Source of the DNA: JANQTF01 sp036835375
Lineage (GTDB): Bacteria; Bacteroidota; Bacteroidia; J057
Length of the DNA: 55,336 bases
Reading direction: 5' to 3'
NCBI GenBank assembly: GCA_036835375.1
Contig: DAITMB010000018.1
Span: 1-55,336 of the forward strand
Shown: piece after piece, positions 1 through 9,779 of the stretch
Numbering within the stretch: position 1 is the first letter of the stretch
Layout: each line of letters begins with the position of its first letter
The notes under the pieces: generated by a model
Told to the model about the DNA's origin: nothing
Database searches by the model: none
What the model saw: only the letters and a program-made list of their open reading frames with translations
Position numbers and translations under genes: made by a program

Positions 1-1990
1 GCTTCGCCATGTGGCCGTTGAAGAAGTTCCGGGCTCCTGGATCATAGGTATCTCCAAGATACTCGATGGGACCATAGGCAGGATTAAATAGCGCGCCGAT
101 TTCTGCATCGCGATCGCAGCAGTTCACATCCCAAAGCGTCGGGTATGGATAGGGCTTTTCGTCATCGGCCTTGTCAGAGTTGGCGACTAGCACACCATCC
201 ACATAGAGCTTGGTGAAGGGCTCGTCAAACACGTAGGCGATGTGGTGCCACTCGGTGCTGCTCAGGGGCGCAGCCGCCTTGATGGAATACAGTTCCGGAG
301 GGAATCGATGGTCCGTGAAGACGTAGATCGAGTCATTTTGAAACGCTACTGTGCTACCGTTCCGCTTCCCGATCGACAAGGGAATGCTGTAGGCAGAAGG
401 GTTGGCGTTTTGAATCCAAAAAGAATAGGACCGCCCCATCAGCGGAGAGGATATATCTGAGTTAGCTGGGGTATTGTCTGGCGTTCTCAGAATAGACGTG
501 AGGTTGAAATAGGTCTGAATACCCTGCAACTCATCCTGCACGAACTTGAGCGCTGGAACCCCTAGCCCACTGCTGCTAGCATCTGTGATCGTGGCCTGTC
601 CGGATGGAGCACGACCAAACTTGCGACCAGAAATGACTTCGACAATGCTATCGCTGACCAACTCGTCGAGCGGGAAATCAATGACCAACTTGGGATCTAC
701 TGTGGTGAACGACACAGGGACAGGAGCCGAATTTCCGAGCGTACCAAAGGACTCGACATAGGCAAAATAGGGCGTATTGGCTGTGAGTCCGGAGATGGTC
801 ACAAACGTGATTGAATCACCCATCACTTCAGCAGCTTGGGTGTAGGTAGCCGAATCCGTGGAGATGTGTACCCGGTAGCCATCGACCCCTTCTACTTTGT
901 TCCACCCGATAATGGCCCGCTCAACCCCGTTGGTGAACAAGGAGGCAGAAGACGGTGCATCGGGAAGAAGTTCTGCGAAATCATCAAAAACATCGGTATC
1001 ACTGAGGGAGTAGTTCCAAAATTTGAGCCTCGCCATTTGGCCATCGAACACGTGTCGCACGCCTGGGTTCCAGTTTCCTCCCAGATACTCAATGGGGCCG
1101 AAGGCAGGATTGAATAGTGCGCCGATTTCGGCATCGCGATCACAGCAGTTCACGTCCCACTCCGAAGGATAGGGATAGGGAAAGGAGTCATCTGCGTTGT
1201 CAGAGGAAGCGACGAGTTGTCCATCAATGTACAGTTTGGTGAAAGGCTCCTCGAAAACGTAGGCAATATGATGCCAAGCGGTATCACTCAGCGGTGCAGC
1301 TGCCTTGATGGAGTGATTGTCCGGGCCAAATCGATGGTCCGTGAAGACATAGATCGAATCATCTTTGAAAGCTACCGTGCTTCCATTGCGCTTCCCGATC
1401 GACAAGGGGATGGAAAACAAATCAGGTCGATTGTTCTTCACCCAAAAGGCGTAAGAACGCCCCAATTGAGGATCAGAAATATCGCTATTCCCAGCCCATT
1501 GGGCAGTCGTGGGCCTCCTCAGTACATCCGTGATCCGAATATAGCTGTTGATACCCAGGAGCTCATCCTGAATGTAGCGGAGGGCGGGGGCACCCAAACC
1601 GTTGGTCTCCCCATCTGTAATAACCACTTGTCCCACGGCCCTAAACTTTCTTCCACTCATGACCTCTGTAATGCTGTCTTGCGTCAAGGCGTCGAGCGGA
1701 AAGTTGATGACCATTTGGGGGGCTGTGGTGAGGAAGCTGGTGCCGGTCAGTGCACTCGCACCGACCGCGTCGTATGCCTCTATTTGGGCATAATACTGCG
1801 TCGCGGGAGCAAGACCCGTGAGAATGGTTCTTATGGTGTTACCGCCTGGCACCGTAGCTGCCAAGGTAAAAGTCACCGAGTCAGTGGAGGTGTATAGACG
1901 GTAACCATCTGCATTGGCCGAGGTAGCCCAAGACATCATGACTCGGTCTGTGCCTTTGACCAACATCTGTAGACTAGCAGGTGCGGCAGG
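1..1990 (-). repeat. Tandem duplication of a 1026-nt FN3-LamG coding module
   Basis: Module 1 covers about 965-1990 and module 2 about 1-964 (incomplete at the window edge). The matching stretches starting near 81 and near 1107 differ by only a few bases over about 50 nt. The near identity suggests a fairly recent in-frame duplication inside one gene; more copies may lie outside the window. Confidence 0.7.
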
Positions 1991-2071
1991 CTGAGCCCAC
2001 CCTACTGTTGCGAGCAGCAGCATGACCATCAGGCTGCTGCCGGTTTTGATCAGTCGTAACGAAAAATTCAT
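1..2071 (-). CDS. Secreted protein with tandem FN3-LamG modules (3' end cut by window)
   Basis: The reverse strand is open from an ATG at 2071 to the window edge, so the C-terminus is missing. An N-terminal signal peptide (hydrophobic run MVMLLLATVGWA, then Q) is followed by two copies of the same module: a fibronectin type III domain (about residues 30-115) and then a LamG/concanavalin-A-like domain with motifs such as SIGKRNGSTVAF, WHHIAYVF and KLYIDGQLVA. The copies are offset by 1026 nt (342 residues) and are still close at nucleotide level. LamG domains bind carbohydrate or protein at the cell surface; the role here is inferred to be adhesion or glycan binding. A T9SS sorting domain would be expected past the edge but is not seen. 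The neighbour at 2222 on the same strand is also a LamG protein. Confidence 0.85.
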   Translation of the reverse strand, partial: MNFSLRLIKTGSSLMVMLLLATVGWAQPAAPASLQMLVKGTDRVMMSWATSANADGYRLYTSTDSVTFTLAATVPGGNTIRTILTGLAPATQYYAQIEAYDAVGASALTGTSFLTTAPQMVINFPLDALTQDSITEVMSGRKFRAVGQVVITDGETNGLGAPALRYIQDELLGINSYIRITDVLRRPTTAQWAGNSDISDPQLGRSYAFWVKNNRPDLFSIPLSIGKRNGSTVAFKDDSIYVFTDHRFGPDNHSIKAAAPLSDTAWHHIAYVFEEPFTKLYIDGQLVASSDNADDSFPYPYPSEWDVNCCDRDAEIGALFNPAFGPIEYLGGNWNPGVRHVFDGQMARLKFWNYSLSDTDVFDDFAELLPDAPSSASLFTNGVERAIIGWNKVEGVDGYRVHISTDSATYTQAAEVMGDSITFVTISGLTANTPYFAYVESFGTLGNSAPVPVSFTTVDPKLVIDFPLDELVSDSIVEVISGRKFGRAPSGQATITDASSSGLGVPALKFVQDELQGIQTYFNLTSILRTPDNTPANSDISSPLMGRSYSFWIQNANPSAYSIPLSIGKRNGSTVAFQNDSIYVFTDHRFPPELYSIKAAAPLSSTEWHHIAYVFDEPFTKLYVDGVLVANSDKADDEKPYPYPTLWDVNCCDRDAEIGALFNPAYGPIEYLGDTYDPGARNFFNGHMAK

Positions 2072-2221
2072 TGTTGTAGCAAGATTAGAAGAGTGTGCCC
2101 ACCTTATTGCTAAGGGGGAAAAGAGTAGTAATTGGAAAGATTTGATTCGAATATGAAATATCTTCCCCATGAGAGGGCCTCGCCATGCATGGGCGCGACC
2201 CAATCTTGGAGCCAGGATCCG

Positions 2222-3520
2222 TTAACGGTTTAGGAGAAATTTATCCACTCCTACAGCCTGACCATTCAGGCGTAGATGAAGATAATAGACTCCATTGCTC
2301 AAGGATGGTGGCAGCAGAAGGGTTTTTCCTTCCACCACATCCGCATAAGTCTCCAGCGTCTGCCCGAGCGAATTCACAAGAATGGCTTCGTATGGCCTAG
2401 CATCTCGCAGACCCCTTACCTGAATGATTCCCGAGGAAGGAGAAGGAAAGAGTCTAAACGTCTCAGTTAATCTATCTGCCAGAGAACTGGTCGAGCGATT
2501 TCCGATGTCAGCAAACGTGGTGATCTCGGTTTCTGTCAGCGCTACATTCTTCCAGTAGCCCAGTTCATCCAGCCACCCACGAGCAGGCCATCCATAGCGA
2601 AGCGTGTTGTAATACTGTGCGGTAATCCCGCAAGCGAGATTGTCATTATTTCCCCAGCAACTCGCTACGTTGAACCCACTGACAGAAGTACCATGCTCCC
2701 CGCCAAAGACGGTGGACGAACCCTCGATCTCTACAGCATCGAAATTGGTCGTGCCTTCTTTTCTCAATTTCCCATCTAGGTACAACCGCACAATCCCTGC
2801 CCCAGCGCCATTACCTTCAAACGTGACGGCGTAGTGCATCCATTCTTTGTTCCAGATTTGGCTTGCAGTGTCCACCAGGACCGTGACCGTTTTGTCAGCC
2901 CCACCCTTGATCCAAACCCGCAAGAGCGCCGGAAAGGTCGCACCTGGCTCAATTGCCATGGTGATACCTTGGTCTCCGTTGCCTGCGGTGTACAAGACTT
3001 GCCGCTCCCAGGCGCAATCGTTGTCACTGCTCGCGCAGTAGCGGCGTGTGTTGGGATCTGGACAGAGATAATTCCAGTCATTTTTGAACCAAAATGCGAT
3101 ACTCGTCGCAGTGGTTCTTCCCCGAAACAGCATGTTAGCATTTTCAGAAACAAAGTTATCGTCACATGCCCCAGTAGGATTTTGATCCTCGGAAAACATC
3201 AGCAGGTCTGACCCCGAGGAGCAGGAACAATTGCTGTTGGGATCGGGACAATCATCTGGACATACGACGTGGTCCCCAGCCAGATAGGCTGCTCCGCCAC
3301 GATACCCTTCTAAAGGCCGCCAGCCAGCAGTTGAGGTCTGTGGACTCCCAGGATCTTCCCCAAAATAATTATACCAAAAGGCAGTATTTCCATTCCCAGT
3401 AGAATCAAAGATTTCTGTGCCTGAGGCTCCGTCAAACTTATACCAAGCATCAGGTGCCTGCGCTTGAACAACCCCGAATAAAGCCATTAAGCAGCATACT
3501 ATGGTAATTTTTCGCTTCAT
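2222..3520 (-). CDS. LamG-domain protein with T9SS type A sorting domain
   Basis: This is a 432-residue secreted protein. The start at 3520 is chosen because it puts a clean signal peptide first (MKRKITIVCCLMALFGVVQA, then Q); an in-frame ATG at 3604 would add 28 residues that do not look like a signal. The middle is a LamG/concanavalin-A-like domain (WMHYAVTF, RLYLDGKLRKEG, WLDELGYWKN) rich in cysteine and aspartate near residues 85-180. The last 80 residues have the T9SS type A pattern (FRLFPSPSSG ... GVYYLHLRLNG ... DKFLLNR), so export through the outer membrane by T9SS is expected. The ligand is unknown. It lies 150 nt downstream (in minus-strand terms, upstream coordinates) of the FN3-LamG gene, on the same strand. 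Confidence 0.85.
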   Translation of the reverse strand: MKRKITIVCCLMALFGVVQAQAPDAWYKFDGASGTEIFDSTGNGNTAFWYNYFGEDPGSPQTSTAGWRPLEGYRGGAAYLAGDHVVCPDDCPDPNSNCSCSSGSDLLMFSEDQNPTGACDDNFVSENANMLFRGRTTATSIAFWFKNDWNYLCPDPNTRRYCASSDNDCAWERQVLYTAGNGDQGITMAIEPGATFPALLRVWIKGGADKTVTVLVDTASQIWNKEWMHYAVTFEGNGAGAGIVRLYLDGKLRKEGTTNFDAVEIEGSSTVFGGEHGTSVSGFNVASCWGNNDNLACGITAQYYNTLRYGWPARGWLDELGYWKNVALTETEITTFADIGNRSTSSLADRLTETFRLFPSPSSGIIQVRGLRDARPYEAILVNSLGQTLETYADVVEGKTLLLPPSLSNGVYYLHLRLNGQAVGVDKFLLNR

Positions 3521-3764
3521 AACTAATACGTGTGTGGAGTGAAGTAGAAATCCTTTTGCCAAATTCTCCTCTGTAGAGACCGCCGATCGATTCCTAAACC
3601 TCAAAATTTAAAAAAAAATACTGGAGATCAGAGCTCCCTTTTCCTTCGCTCAAAAAGAGCTTTCGCTACACGCCTGCGTGGGATGACTGAGGGTCAAATC
3701 CCATTGTTGAGGGGTTAGCTAGATGAGGATGGTCTCTCTTCCAAGCAAAGTCGAATTACTGTTT

Positions 3765-5840
3765 ATGCGAAATTGCCTTCTTTTAATGGCCCTGCTGTTT
3801 CCGCTGCTGTCCGTGGCCCAACGCAGCTTCGTGGTCGCCCAGCATCATCCCGATGCCAGTGATCAGAATCCAGGTACAGCGCTTCGTCCTTTTTCAAGCA
3901 TTCATGCGGCCTCTCAGCTAGCTCAGCCCGGTGACACCATCTTGGTGCATCGGGGAGTATATCGGGAACGGATCGCTCCGCCCAGAGGAGGCAAAGAGGG
4001 ACAAGCTATCGTATATCTCGCCGCGGCAGGAGAAAAAGTCGTCGTGAAGGCTTCTGAGATGTGGCGTCCGAGTTGGGAACCCGTCAAGGGCCATCCCGGT
4101 GTATATGCTGGCAGCTTCGCTTCGGTGGACTTTACGCTGAAGCCAGCTCCAGACGCTGCGCTGTTTCCCGGTGCTGCAACACACTACAACCCCTACCTCG
4201 ATACCCTGAAAGAGGCCCCCTCACATGAGATCTTAAGTTTAGGACAAATCTTCGTGAACGACGAGCCACTTACACAAGTGGGTAACAGAGAAGATCTTTA
4301 TCGAGTCGCAGGTACCTGGATGGTCAACGAAACTCGTGATGGCGCTTATGTACATTTTCCTGATGCCGGGGCCAGGCCCGAAGATCAGTTGGTAGAACTT
4401 ACGACCAGGCGACGTTGCTTTGCCCCCTATGTCCGAGGCCTGGGCCATATTCACCTCATCGGCTTTCGCTTTTTGCATGGTGCAACCAACTTTCCGGAGA
4501 ATTTTTGGAGAGGAAGTGGCCACCCTCAAGCCGGCATGGTGAGCACGCGGGGCGGACATCACTGGCGTATCGAGAATTGCAGCATTCGATTGGGGCAAAG
4601 CATCGGATTAGATATTGGCAACGAAGGCGTCAAGGACGCAGACGGCCTGGGGCAGGAGCGGCCCAAAGGCGCAGGGTATCACCTCATTCTCAACAACATC
4701 ATCTCCGACAATGGTTGCGGTGGAATAGAAGGAATCGGTAGCACCGAGACCCGCATTGTCGGCAACTTGATAGAGCGGAACAACCGACTGGGATTCACTG
4801 CGCCAGAGATTGGTGGCATCAAGCTGCATGTTTTTGAACGAGGCCTGATTGAGGATAACCTGATTCGGGACAACTATGGCTACGGCCTTTGGCTGGACAA
4901 TGTGTGGACAGATAGCCGGGTTACCCGGAATGTGATCATCGGCAACCACGGCACGGGCATGTTCATTGAACTGGGACTTGGCCCTCTTTTGGTGGACAAC
5001 AACATCATCGCGCTCAACCACAACCTGATGGGCCTCAACGGCGATGGAGTGTATAGCCATGATGCTTCTGGGGTGACCTTCGCTCACAACCTCGTGTATG
5101 GCAATGCCAATGTAGGGCTGTGGGTCCACCTCGCCACTGACCGATCGCAATATGTCGCTTCGGATGGCATAGAGACAGAAACCAAGACCTTGTGTGAGGC
5201 TTCTCATTGGCGGATTTTCAACAATATGTTTCTGGCGAATCACGGTGGGACCCTGGCGCTCCCGGCCATCACAGATAGGTCTCGGGACAACCAGTCAGAT
5301 TTCAACCTACTTGCCGGGCCTTTTGACGCCCTCAGCTCAGAAACGTTTGCAGATGGGCTGGACCAACCCAGCTTCCGCATCCTCACCAATAAAGGTCGCG
5401 TGAATGCAGACTCTCTCTACACAGCCTTCGCCCACCAACTTGGCCTCCCTGAAGCAGCTAGTCGTCGATCCTTGCCTGACTTTACCTTGGAAGAATGGCG
5501 CCAACTCACCGAACTAGATCTTCACAGCCAGCACCCACTGATCCTTCGCCCCATCCTCCACGAAGCGCATCTCCGACTAACATTTTTGATCGACAGCTGT
5601 GCCACGACAATGTCAGCGCCAGAGATCGCAGAGATCAATCACGATTTTTGGGGAAATGAACGAGTAGGCAAGCCTGTCATCGGCCCCTTTCAAGCCTTAA
5701 ACTACCTCCCTTCCGTCACCCCGCAACCAGTGCCCCACCGCGGGCCCTACAATCACATTCGCGTGGATAAATATCCCTCCAATTCCTTCTACCTCGGCCA
5801 ATGGCCTAAACTCACCTTCCCCCATGCAGATGTTGACTAA
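3765..5840 (+). CDS. Secreted right-handed parallel beta-helix protein (polysaccharide lyase-like)
   Basis: This is a 691-residue protein. The start at 3765 gives the signal peptide MRNCLLLMALLFPLLSVAQ; the ATG at 3723 would add 14 residues. After the signal comes the DUF1565-type opening (NPGTALRPFSSIHAASQLA, PGDTILVHRGVYRERI), followed by many short beta-helix rungs with N-stacks such as IEDNLIRDNYGYGLW, VTRNVIIGNHGTGMF and LLVDNNIIALNHN (about residues 260-450). Such folds carry pectate or alginate lyases and related enzymes, but I cannot assign a catalytic residue. It is the first gene of a co-oriented set with a DUF4380 protein and a GH28 enzyme; its 3' end overlaps the next gene by 17 nt, which suggests one transcript. 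Substrate unknown. Confidence 0.8.
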   Translation: MRNCLLLMALLFPLLSVAQRSFVVAQHHPDASDQNPGTALRPFSSIHAASQLAQPGDTILVHRGVYRERIAPPRGGKEGQAIVYLAAAGEKVVVKASEMWRPSWEPVKGHPGVYAGSFASVDFTLKPAPDAALFPGAATHYNPYLDTLKEAPSHEILSLGQIFVNDEPLTQVGNREDLYRVAGTWMVNETRDGAYVHFPDAGARPEDQLVELTTRRRCFAPYVRGLGHIHLIGFRFLHGATNFPENFWRGSGHPQAGMVSTRGGHHWRIENCSIRLGQSIGLDIGNEGVKDADGLGQERPKGAGYHLILNNIISDNGCGGIEGIGSTETRIVGNLIERNNRLGFTAPEIGGIKLHVFERGLIEDNLIRDNYGYGLWLDNVWTDSRVTRNVIIGNHGTGMFIELGLGPLLVDNNIIALNHNLMGLNGDGVYSHDASGVTFAHNLVYGNANVGLWVHLATDRSQYVASDGIETETKTLCEASHWRIFNNMFLANHGGTLALPAITDRSRDNQSDFNLLAGPFDALSSETFADGLDQPSFRILTNKGRVNADSLYTAFAHQLGLPEAASRRSLPDFTLEEWRQLTELDLHSQHPLILRPILHEAHLRLTFLIDSCATTMSAPEIAEINHDFWGNERVGKPVIGPFQALNYLPSVTPQPVPHRGPYNHIRVDKYPSNSFYLGQWPKLTFPHADVD

Positions 5841-6747
5841 CGGATTGTGGGTGGTGCTATGCTTCACTTTCGCTTGCCAACCCCCAACCAACACCACACA
5901 ATCAAGCGCCGAAACCAGTCTTGCTCAGCCTGCGAGCCTTCTGGCCAATGGCCACTATGTGTGGAAAACAGACTCGTTCTATCTCGAAATAGCACCTGAA
6001 CTGGGTGGGCGCATGATTTCCCTTCGCTGGAAAAATCAAGAACTCCTGACCCAGCGATCTACCGATAGCCTCGCCTACGGCTGTAGCCTGTGGCCATCGC
6101 CCATGACTTGGGGCTGGCCTCCTTCCCCGGTCCTGGACCGGGAGCCATTCTTTGCACAGCAACTGGGTGACACCCTTTCGCTGGTCGGCCCCACAGCCGA
6201 AGATTTTGGCTGGAGAATGAAAAAATCCATTCTCGTGTGGCCAGCAGAAGGGCGCTTTGTCTGTTTGTATCAAGTGGAAAACACGACCGATACGCTGAGA
6301 CAGGTAGCAGCCTGGGAGGTTCCTCGATTTCCCAAAGGCAGTGAGGTCTTTGCGAGAATCGACACGAGTAGTCTTCCGCCAAAGTTTTTGAAAAGCATCC
6401 CCTGGACCTTGGATGAATCGGGCCATCTCCACATCGACGTTCCGAAGAGCTACCTGGGCAAAGGACAAAAAGTGTCCTACGACGGCATGGAGCCCTGGAT
6501 CGGAGTCCAGCATGGACATGCAGGGCTGATCCGGCAGGCAGAGCCCCTTTCGCCCGATCAGTTTGCACCCAATTCGGGCGAACTTGAGATCTACGTGGAC
6601 GATGATACCGACTACATCGAAGTGGAGATACAAGGTCCCTATCTGTCGCTGAAGCCCGGAGAATCTGCCAGCCTACGGGTAGCCTGGCAGGTCATGGATG
6701 CTCCTGGAGCGCCAGAAACGTGGTGGAAGCACTTTTCCGACCACTGA
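5824..6747 (+). CDS. DUF4380-like lipoprotein (mutarotase-like fold)
   Basis: This is a 307-residue protein. Its start overlaps the preceding beta-helix gene by 17 nt; a second ATG at 5830 is equally possible. The N-terminus is hydrophobic and ends at a cysteine (VLCFTFACQ), which suggests a lipoprotein, although the lipobox is imperfect. The body (VWKTDSFYLEIAPELGGRMI, SLRWKNQELL, WPSPMTWGWPPSP) resembles the DUF4380 family, which is thought to share the galactose-mutarotase beta-sandwich. Its placement between a beta-helix protein and a GH28 glycosidase suggests carbohydrate handling in the periplasm or at the surface. The reaction is not known. Confidence 0.65.
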   Translation: MQMLTNGLWVVLCFTFACQPPTNTTQSSAETSLAQPASLLANGHYVWKTDSFYLEIAPELGGRMISLRWKNQELLTQRSTDSLAYGCSLWPSPMTWGWPPSPVLDREPFFAQQLGDTLSLVGPTAEDFGWRMKKSILVWPAEGRFVCLYQVENTTDTLRQVAAWEVPRFPKGSEVFARIDTSSLPPKFLKSIPWTLDESGHLHIDVPKSYLGKGQKVSYDGMEPWIGVQHGHAGLIRQAEPLSPDQFAPNSGELEIYVDDDTDYIEVEIQGPYLSLKPGESASLRVAWQVMDAPGAPETWWKHFSDH

Positions 6748-6775
6748 TTTTTTTAACCATCATTTACCCCTCAAC

Positions 6776-8161
6776 ATGCTCAAAAAGCTAGCTTCTCTGA
6801 TCTACCTCTTCGCTGGACTATTCAGCATTTCTGCAGCCCAAGTTTTTGACATCACCCAATACGGCGCAAGCAGTGATTTGGCAGATAATTCTACTGCGAT
6901 TCACGCGGCGGCCAAAGCGTTGGCCGAACATGGAGGAGGCACCCTCTACGTGCCTACGGGGGTTTTCAGAAGCGGAATGCTGCATTTTCAGCAGTCAAAT
7001 CTTCACCTGCATCTGGCTCCCGGTGCCGTGTTGCAAGCCAATCCAGCAGCCATTGAGGCGACCTATCAGGCTGAGAAGCGAGCGGTTTTCATCCTTTTTG
7101 AAGAGTGCGAAAACCTCAGTATTTCTGGCCCCGGTACCATCCGTGGCACAGGGAAGGATACTCTTGGGGTGTCTCGATTTCACCCCTATCCGCCCGCCAG
7201 TTTTCGCTACGACCTGCTCATCATTTCCCGAAGCCGCGGCCTACGTGTCCGTGACCTTTCGCTGGTCGAATCAGAGATGTTTACCCTGCACCTAAGTGAA
7301 TGCACGGAGGTGGTAATCGACGGGGTCATCATCCGAAACAACTATTTCCACCCCAACACCGATGCCATCGACCTGGACCGCTGCACCAATGTCCACATCA
7401 GCAATTGCCACATCACGGCGGGGGACGATGGGATCTGCTTCAAGAATGGAAGCGAGCGCGTGGTGATCACCAATTGTACCATTCAAACACCTTCCACCGC
7501 CATCAAATTCGGTACCAGCACCGAAGGCACTTTCCGTGATATTAGCGTGAGCAATTGTGTCATATTCAACTCCATGGCAGGCGTCGGGATCCTGATGAAG
7601 GATGGCGGATTGGTTGAGCATTGCAGCTTCAGCAACCTTTCCATCAGCAACATCGACGATACGCTCCTCGTGAATCAAGGGATTGCTCATCAACAAGTTC
7701 CGCTGTTGATTGACATCGACCTGCGGGACTCTACCTCCAAGCCAGGTATCGTTCGCCACATCAGCTTTGACAACATCGACATCCATAGCGAGCACCCTGT
7801 GCTGATACAGGGGATGCGTGCCCAGCCCATCGAATCCTTGACCCTGAGCAACATCCGCTTCCACGTGCGAAGAGGATACAGCCTTGACCAACGCAAAAAG
7901 CCCAAAGGCTTTGCCGACAGTAAATTTCTCTACCACGACGACCACCGACTCACGGAGTTTGTCCGCAAAGAAGTGTATTTCTCTCTAGCAAATATCAAAG
8001 GACTAGAAGTGAGTCATATCAGCGTGCAGGTATCTCCGGAAGTTGCAGCAACATATCCCCGAAAGGTGTTGGGGCTGTATCAGGTCCAGGAGGAATGGCT
8101 GGAACATGTCCGGCTGAGTGGAGGTGAATCGAAGCTGGAGAATCTGGTGGAAAGGAACTAA
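6776..8161 (+). CDS. Glycoside hydrolase family 28 (polygalacturonase-like)
   Basis: This is a 461-residue secreted protein. The start at 6776 gives the signal peptide MLKKLASLIYLFAGLFSISA; the open frame runs back to 6698 inside the previous gene but adds no signal. The N-terminal DITQYGA and the right-handed beta-helix are typical of GH28. The catalytic region carries NTD (residues 194-196) and GDD (216-218), the aspartates that act as acid and base in the family; the later GHG motif of classical polygalacturonases is not seen, and AIKFGTST occupies a similar place, as in many Bacteroidota members. Hydrolysis of a galacturonate- or uronate-containing chain is likely, exact specificity unknown. 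It converges tail-to-tail with the fucosidase, with 3 nt between the stops. Confidence 0.82.
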   Translation: MLKKLASLIYLFAGLFSISAAQVFDITQYGASSDLADNSTAIHAAAKALAEHGGGTLYVPTGVFRSGMLHFQQSNLHLHLAPGAVLQANPAAIEATYQAEKRAVFILFEECENLSISGPGTIRGTGKDTLGVSRFHPYPPASFRYDLLIISRSRGLRVRDLSLVESEMFTLHLSECTEVVIDGVIIRNNYFHPNTDAIDLDRCTNVHISNCHITAGDDGICFKNGSERVVITNCTIQTPSTAIKFGTSTEGTFRDISVSNCVIFNSMAGVGILMKDGGLVEHCSFSNLSISNIDDTLLVNQGIAHQQVPLLIDIDLRDSTSKPGIVRHISFDNIDIHSEHPVLIQGMRAQPIESLTLSNIRFHVRRGYSLDQRKKPKGFADSKFLYHDDHRLTEFVRKEVYFSLANIKGLEVSHISVQVSPEVAATYPRKVLGLYQVQEEWLEHVRLSGGESKLENLVERN

Positions 8162-8164
8162 TTC

Positions 8165-9562
8165 TCAGCGCTCAATTTTGTACACCCAGGCAGGCTGCCC
8201 CGATAGGCTCCCCGGCAAAAGTGTGGGAGCCTCTATTCGGAGCATTCCCGAACGATGACTGTGCTTTATTTTTCCTTCGCTACCCAGGAGACTCACTTCC
8301 TTGGGCGCATTTTTCAAGGGAATAGACAGTCCATCCTTTGGCCACTCCAGACAAATGACATAAAGATTGTTGCCTTTGGTGGTGTACAAAATTTTCTCTC
8401 CCATGCGATCAAGCTGCTCAAACCATGGCCTGGTGCCATAAATGGCTTCTCCGTGGAGGTCAAGCCAGGTTCCTATATCAGCGAGTCGTTGCTGCATGAT
8501 CACGGGAATGCGACCGTCGGCAGTAGGGCCAATGTTGAGCAACAAATTGCCTCCACGGGCAACGGTTCTGGCCAGGATATGAATCAGCTCCTCGGAGGTA
8601 GAATAATCTTCCAGATTTTCGGCCCGGTTATATCCAAACGAGCCGCCGATTCCCCGGCATTCCTCCCAGGGATGATATTCGGGGGTTTGCAGGCCTTCTT
8701 CTTCCATCACCAAGCCATATTCTGTGGTGTAGTAGCCGCCGTGCTTGCTGCGACTCCCCTCACCCCATCGGTCATTCACGGCTACTTCGGCAGCCACTGG
8801 AGATTCATTGTAGAGCCAAGCCAAAAACTCTGTGCTTCGCCAAAGGCTGTCAGAGCCTACCCATTCGCCATCCGGCCAGATGATGTCTGGTTGGTAGCGC
8901 ATGACCAACTCTTTCATCTGGGGCAGCATGTGCCGATCTACATACGCGACCGGATCGTCGAGATACAGTGGATTGAACCATTCGTAGAGCGAATAATAGA
9001 AGCCCATGCGGATTCCTTTTGCCCGAACCGCTTCTACCAGATCGCCTGCGAGGTCTCGTTTGGGGCCAAGCTCTCCCGTATTCCAATTCCAACTGTAGCG
9101 ACTGGGCCACATGGCATAGCCATCGTGGTGCTTGGAGACCATGACCACATAGCGAGCGCCCGCATTCTCAAAGACATCTGCCCATTGGTCCGGCTCAAAA
9201 TGGGCTGCCGTGAAGTCCCTAGCGAAATCCTGGTAAGTGACTTTGGGTCCATAAAATTCGTCGTGGTGCGCCTTAAACTTCTCGTGGGCCATCGCTTCGG
9301 GATCCATGAGGCGGTTCCAGTACCACTCCGAGTATTTGGCATAGACATTTGCGCTGTCGGTAGGTGCCCAAGCTGGAACGCTATAGACTCCCCAATGAAT
9401 AAAAATCCCAAATTTGGCATCTACAAACCACTCGGGCACAGGACGCTGGTCGAGGGACGCCCAGTTGGCTGCATAGGGCTGAGCCAAGGAGGAAACCGAA
9501 GTACAGGTCAGCAGGATACTGACCAAAATGATGGATAGGGAGCGAAATCGGTGAGGCATCAT
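8165..9562 (-). CDS. Alpha-L-fucosidase, GH29
   Basis: This is a 465-residue secreted enzyme that removes terminal alpha-L-fucose with a retaining mechanism. The signal peptide spans about residues 8-28 (ending SVSSLAQ). GH29 landmarks are WFVDAKFGIFIHWGVYSVPA (45-64), SKHHDGYAMW (143-152) and DIIWPDGEW (226-234), where D231 is the expected nucleophile. The second ATG, at 9559, would work as well as the first. There is no T9SS tail, so it is probably periplasmic. It faces the GH28 gene, and together these genes suggest use of a fucosylated, uronate-containing polysaccharide. The family assignment is firm; the natural substrate is not. Confidence 0.93.
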   Translation of the reverse strand: MMPHRFRSLSIILVSILLTCTSVSSLAQPYAANWASLDQRPVPEWFVDAKFGIFIHWGVYSVPAWAPTDSANVYAKYSEWYWNRLMDPEAMAHEKFKAHHDEFYGPKVTYQDFARDFTAAHFEPDQWADVFENAGARYVVMVSKHHDGYAMWPSRYSWNWNTGELGPKRDLAGDLVEAVRAKGIRMGFYYSLYEWFNPLYLDDPVAYVDRHMLPQMKELVMRYQPDIIWPDGEWVGSDSLWRSTEFLAWLYNESPVAAEVAVNDRWGEGSRSKHGGYYTTEYGLVMEEEGLQTPEYHPWEECRGIGGSFGYNRAENLEDYSTSEELIHILARTVARGGNLLLNIGPTADGRIPVIMQQRLADIGTWLDLHGEAIYGTRPWFEQLDRMGEKILYTTKGNNLYVICLEWPKDGLSIPLKNAPKEVSLLGSEGKIKHSHRSGMLRIEAPTLLPGSLSGQPAWVYKIER

Positions 9563-9779
9563 GGGGCTTTATCTGTAAAGGAGACAAAGGATCGGGAAAT
9601 AACCCAGTATCCAGACCAAAAAAGCCTAAATCCCGTGGTACAACGACCGGACAGTGGGGGTTGGTCGATGTCTGGACCTTGCTTCAACCTTTCCTTGGAT
9701 TGATTCTTTTTCCCCTTTTTCGTCGAAACTTTCAGCGGCACGACCGTCTGGAGCATTCTCTTCGTCCTTCTCTGCGCTG

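Noticed and set aside
892..1897. Several plus-strand frames of 60-226 residues
   Set aside because: They are antisense shadows of the FN3-LamG gene, whose minus frame is continuous through the window edge.
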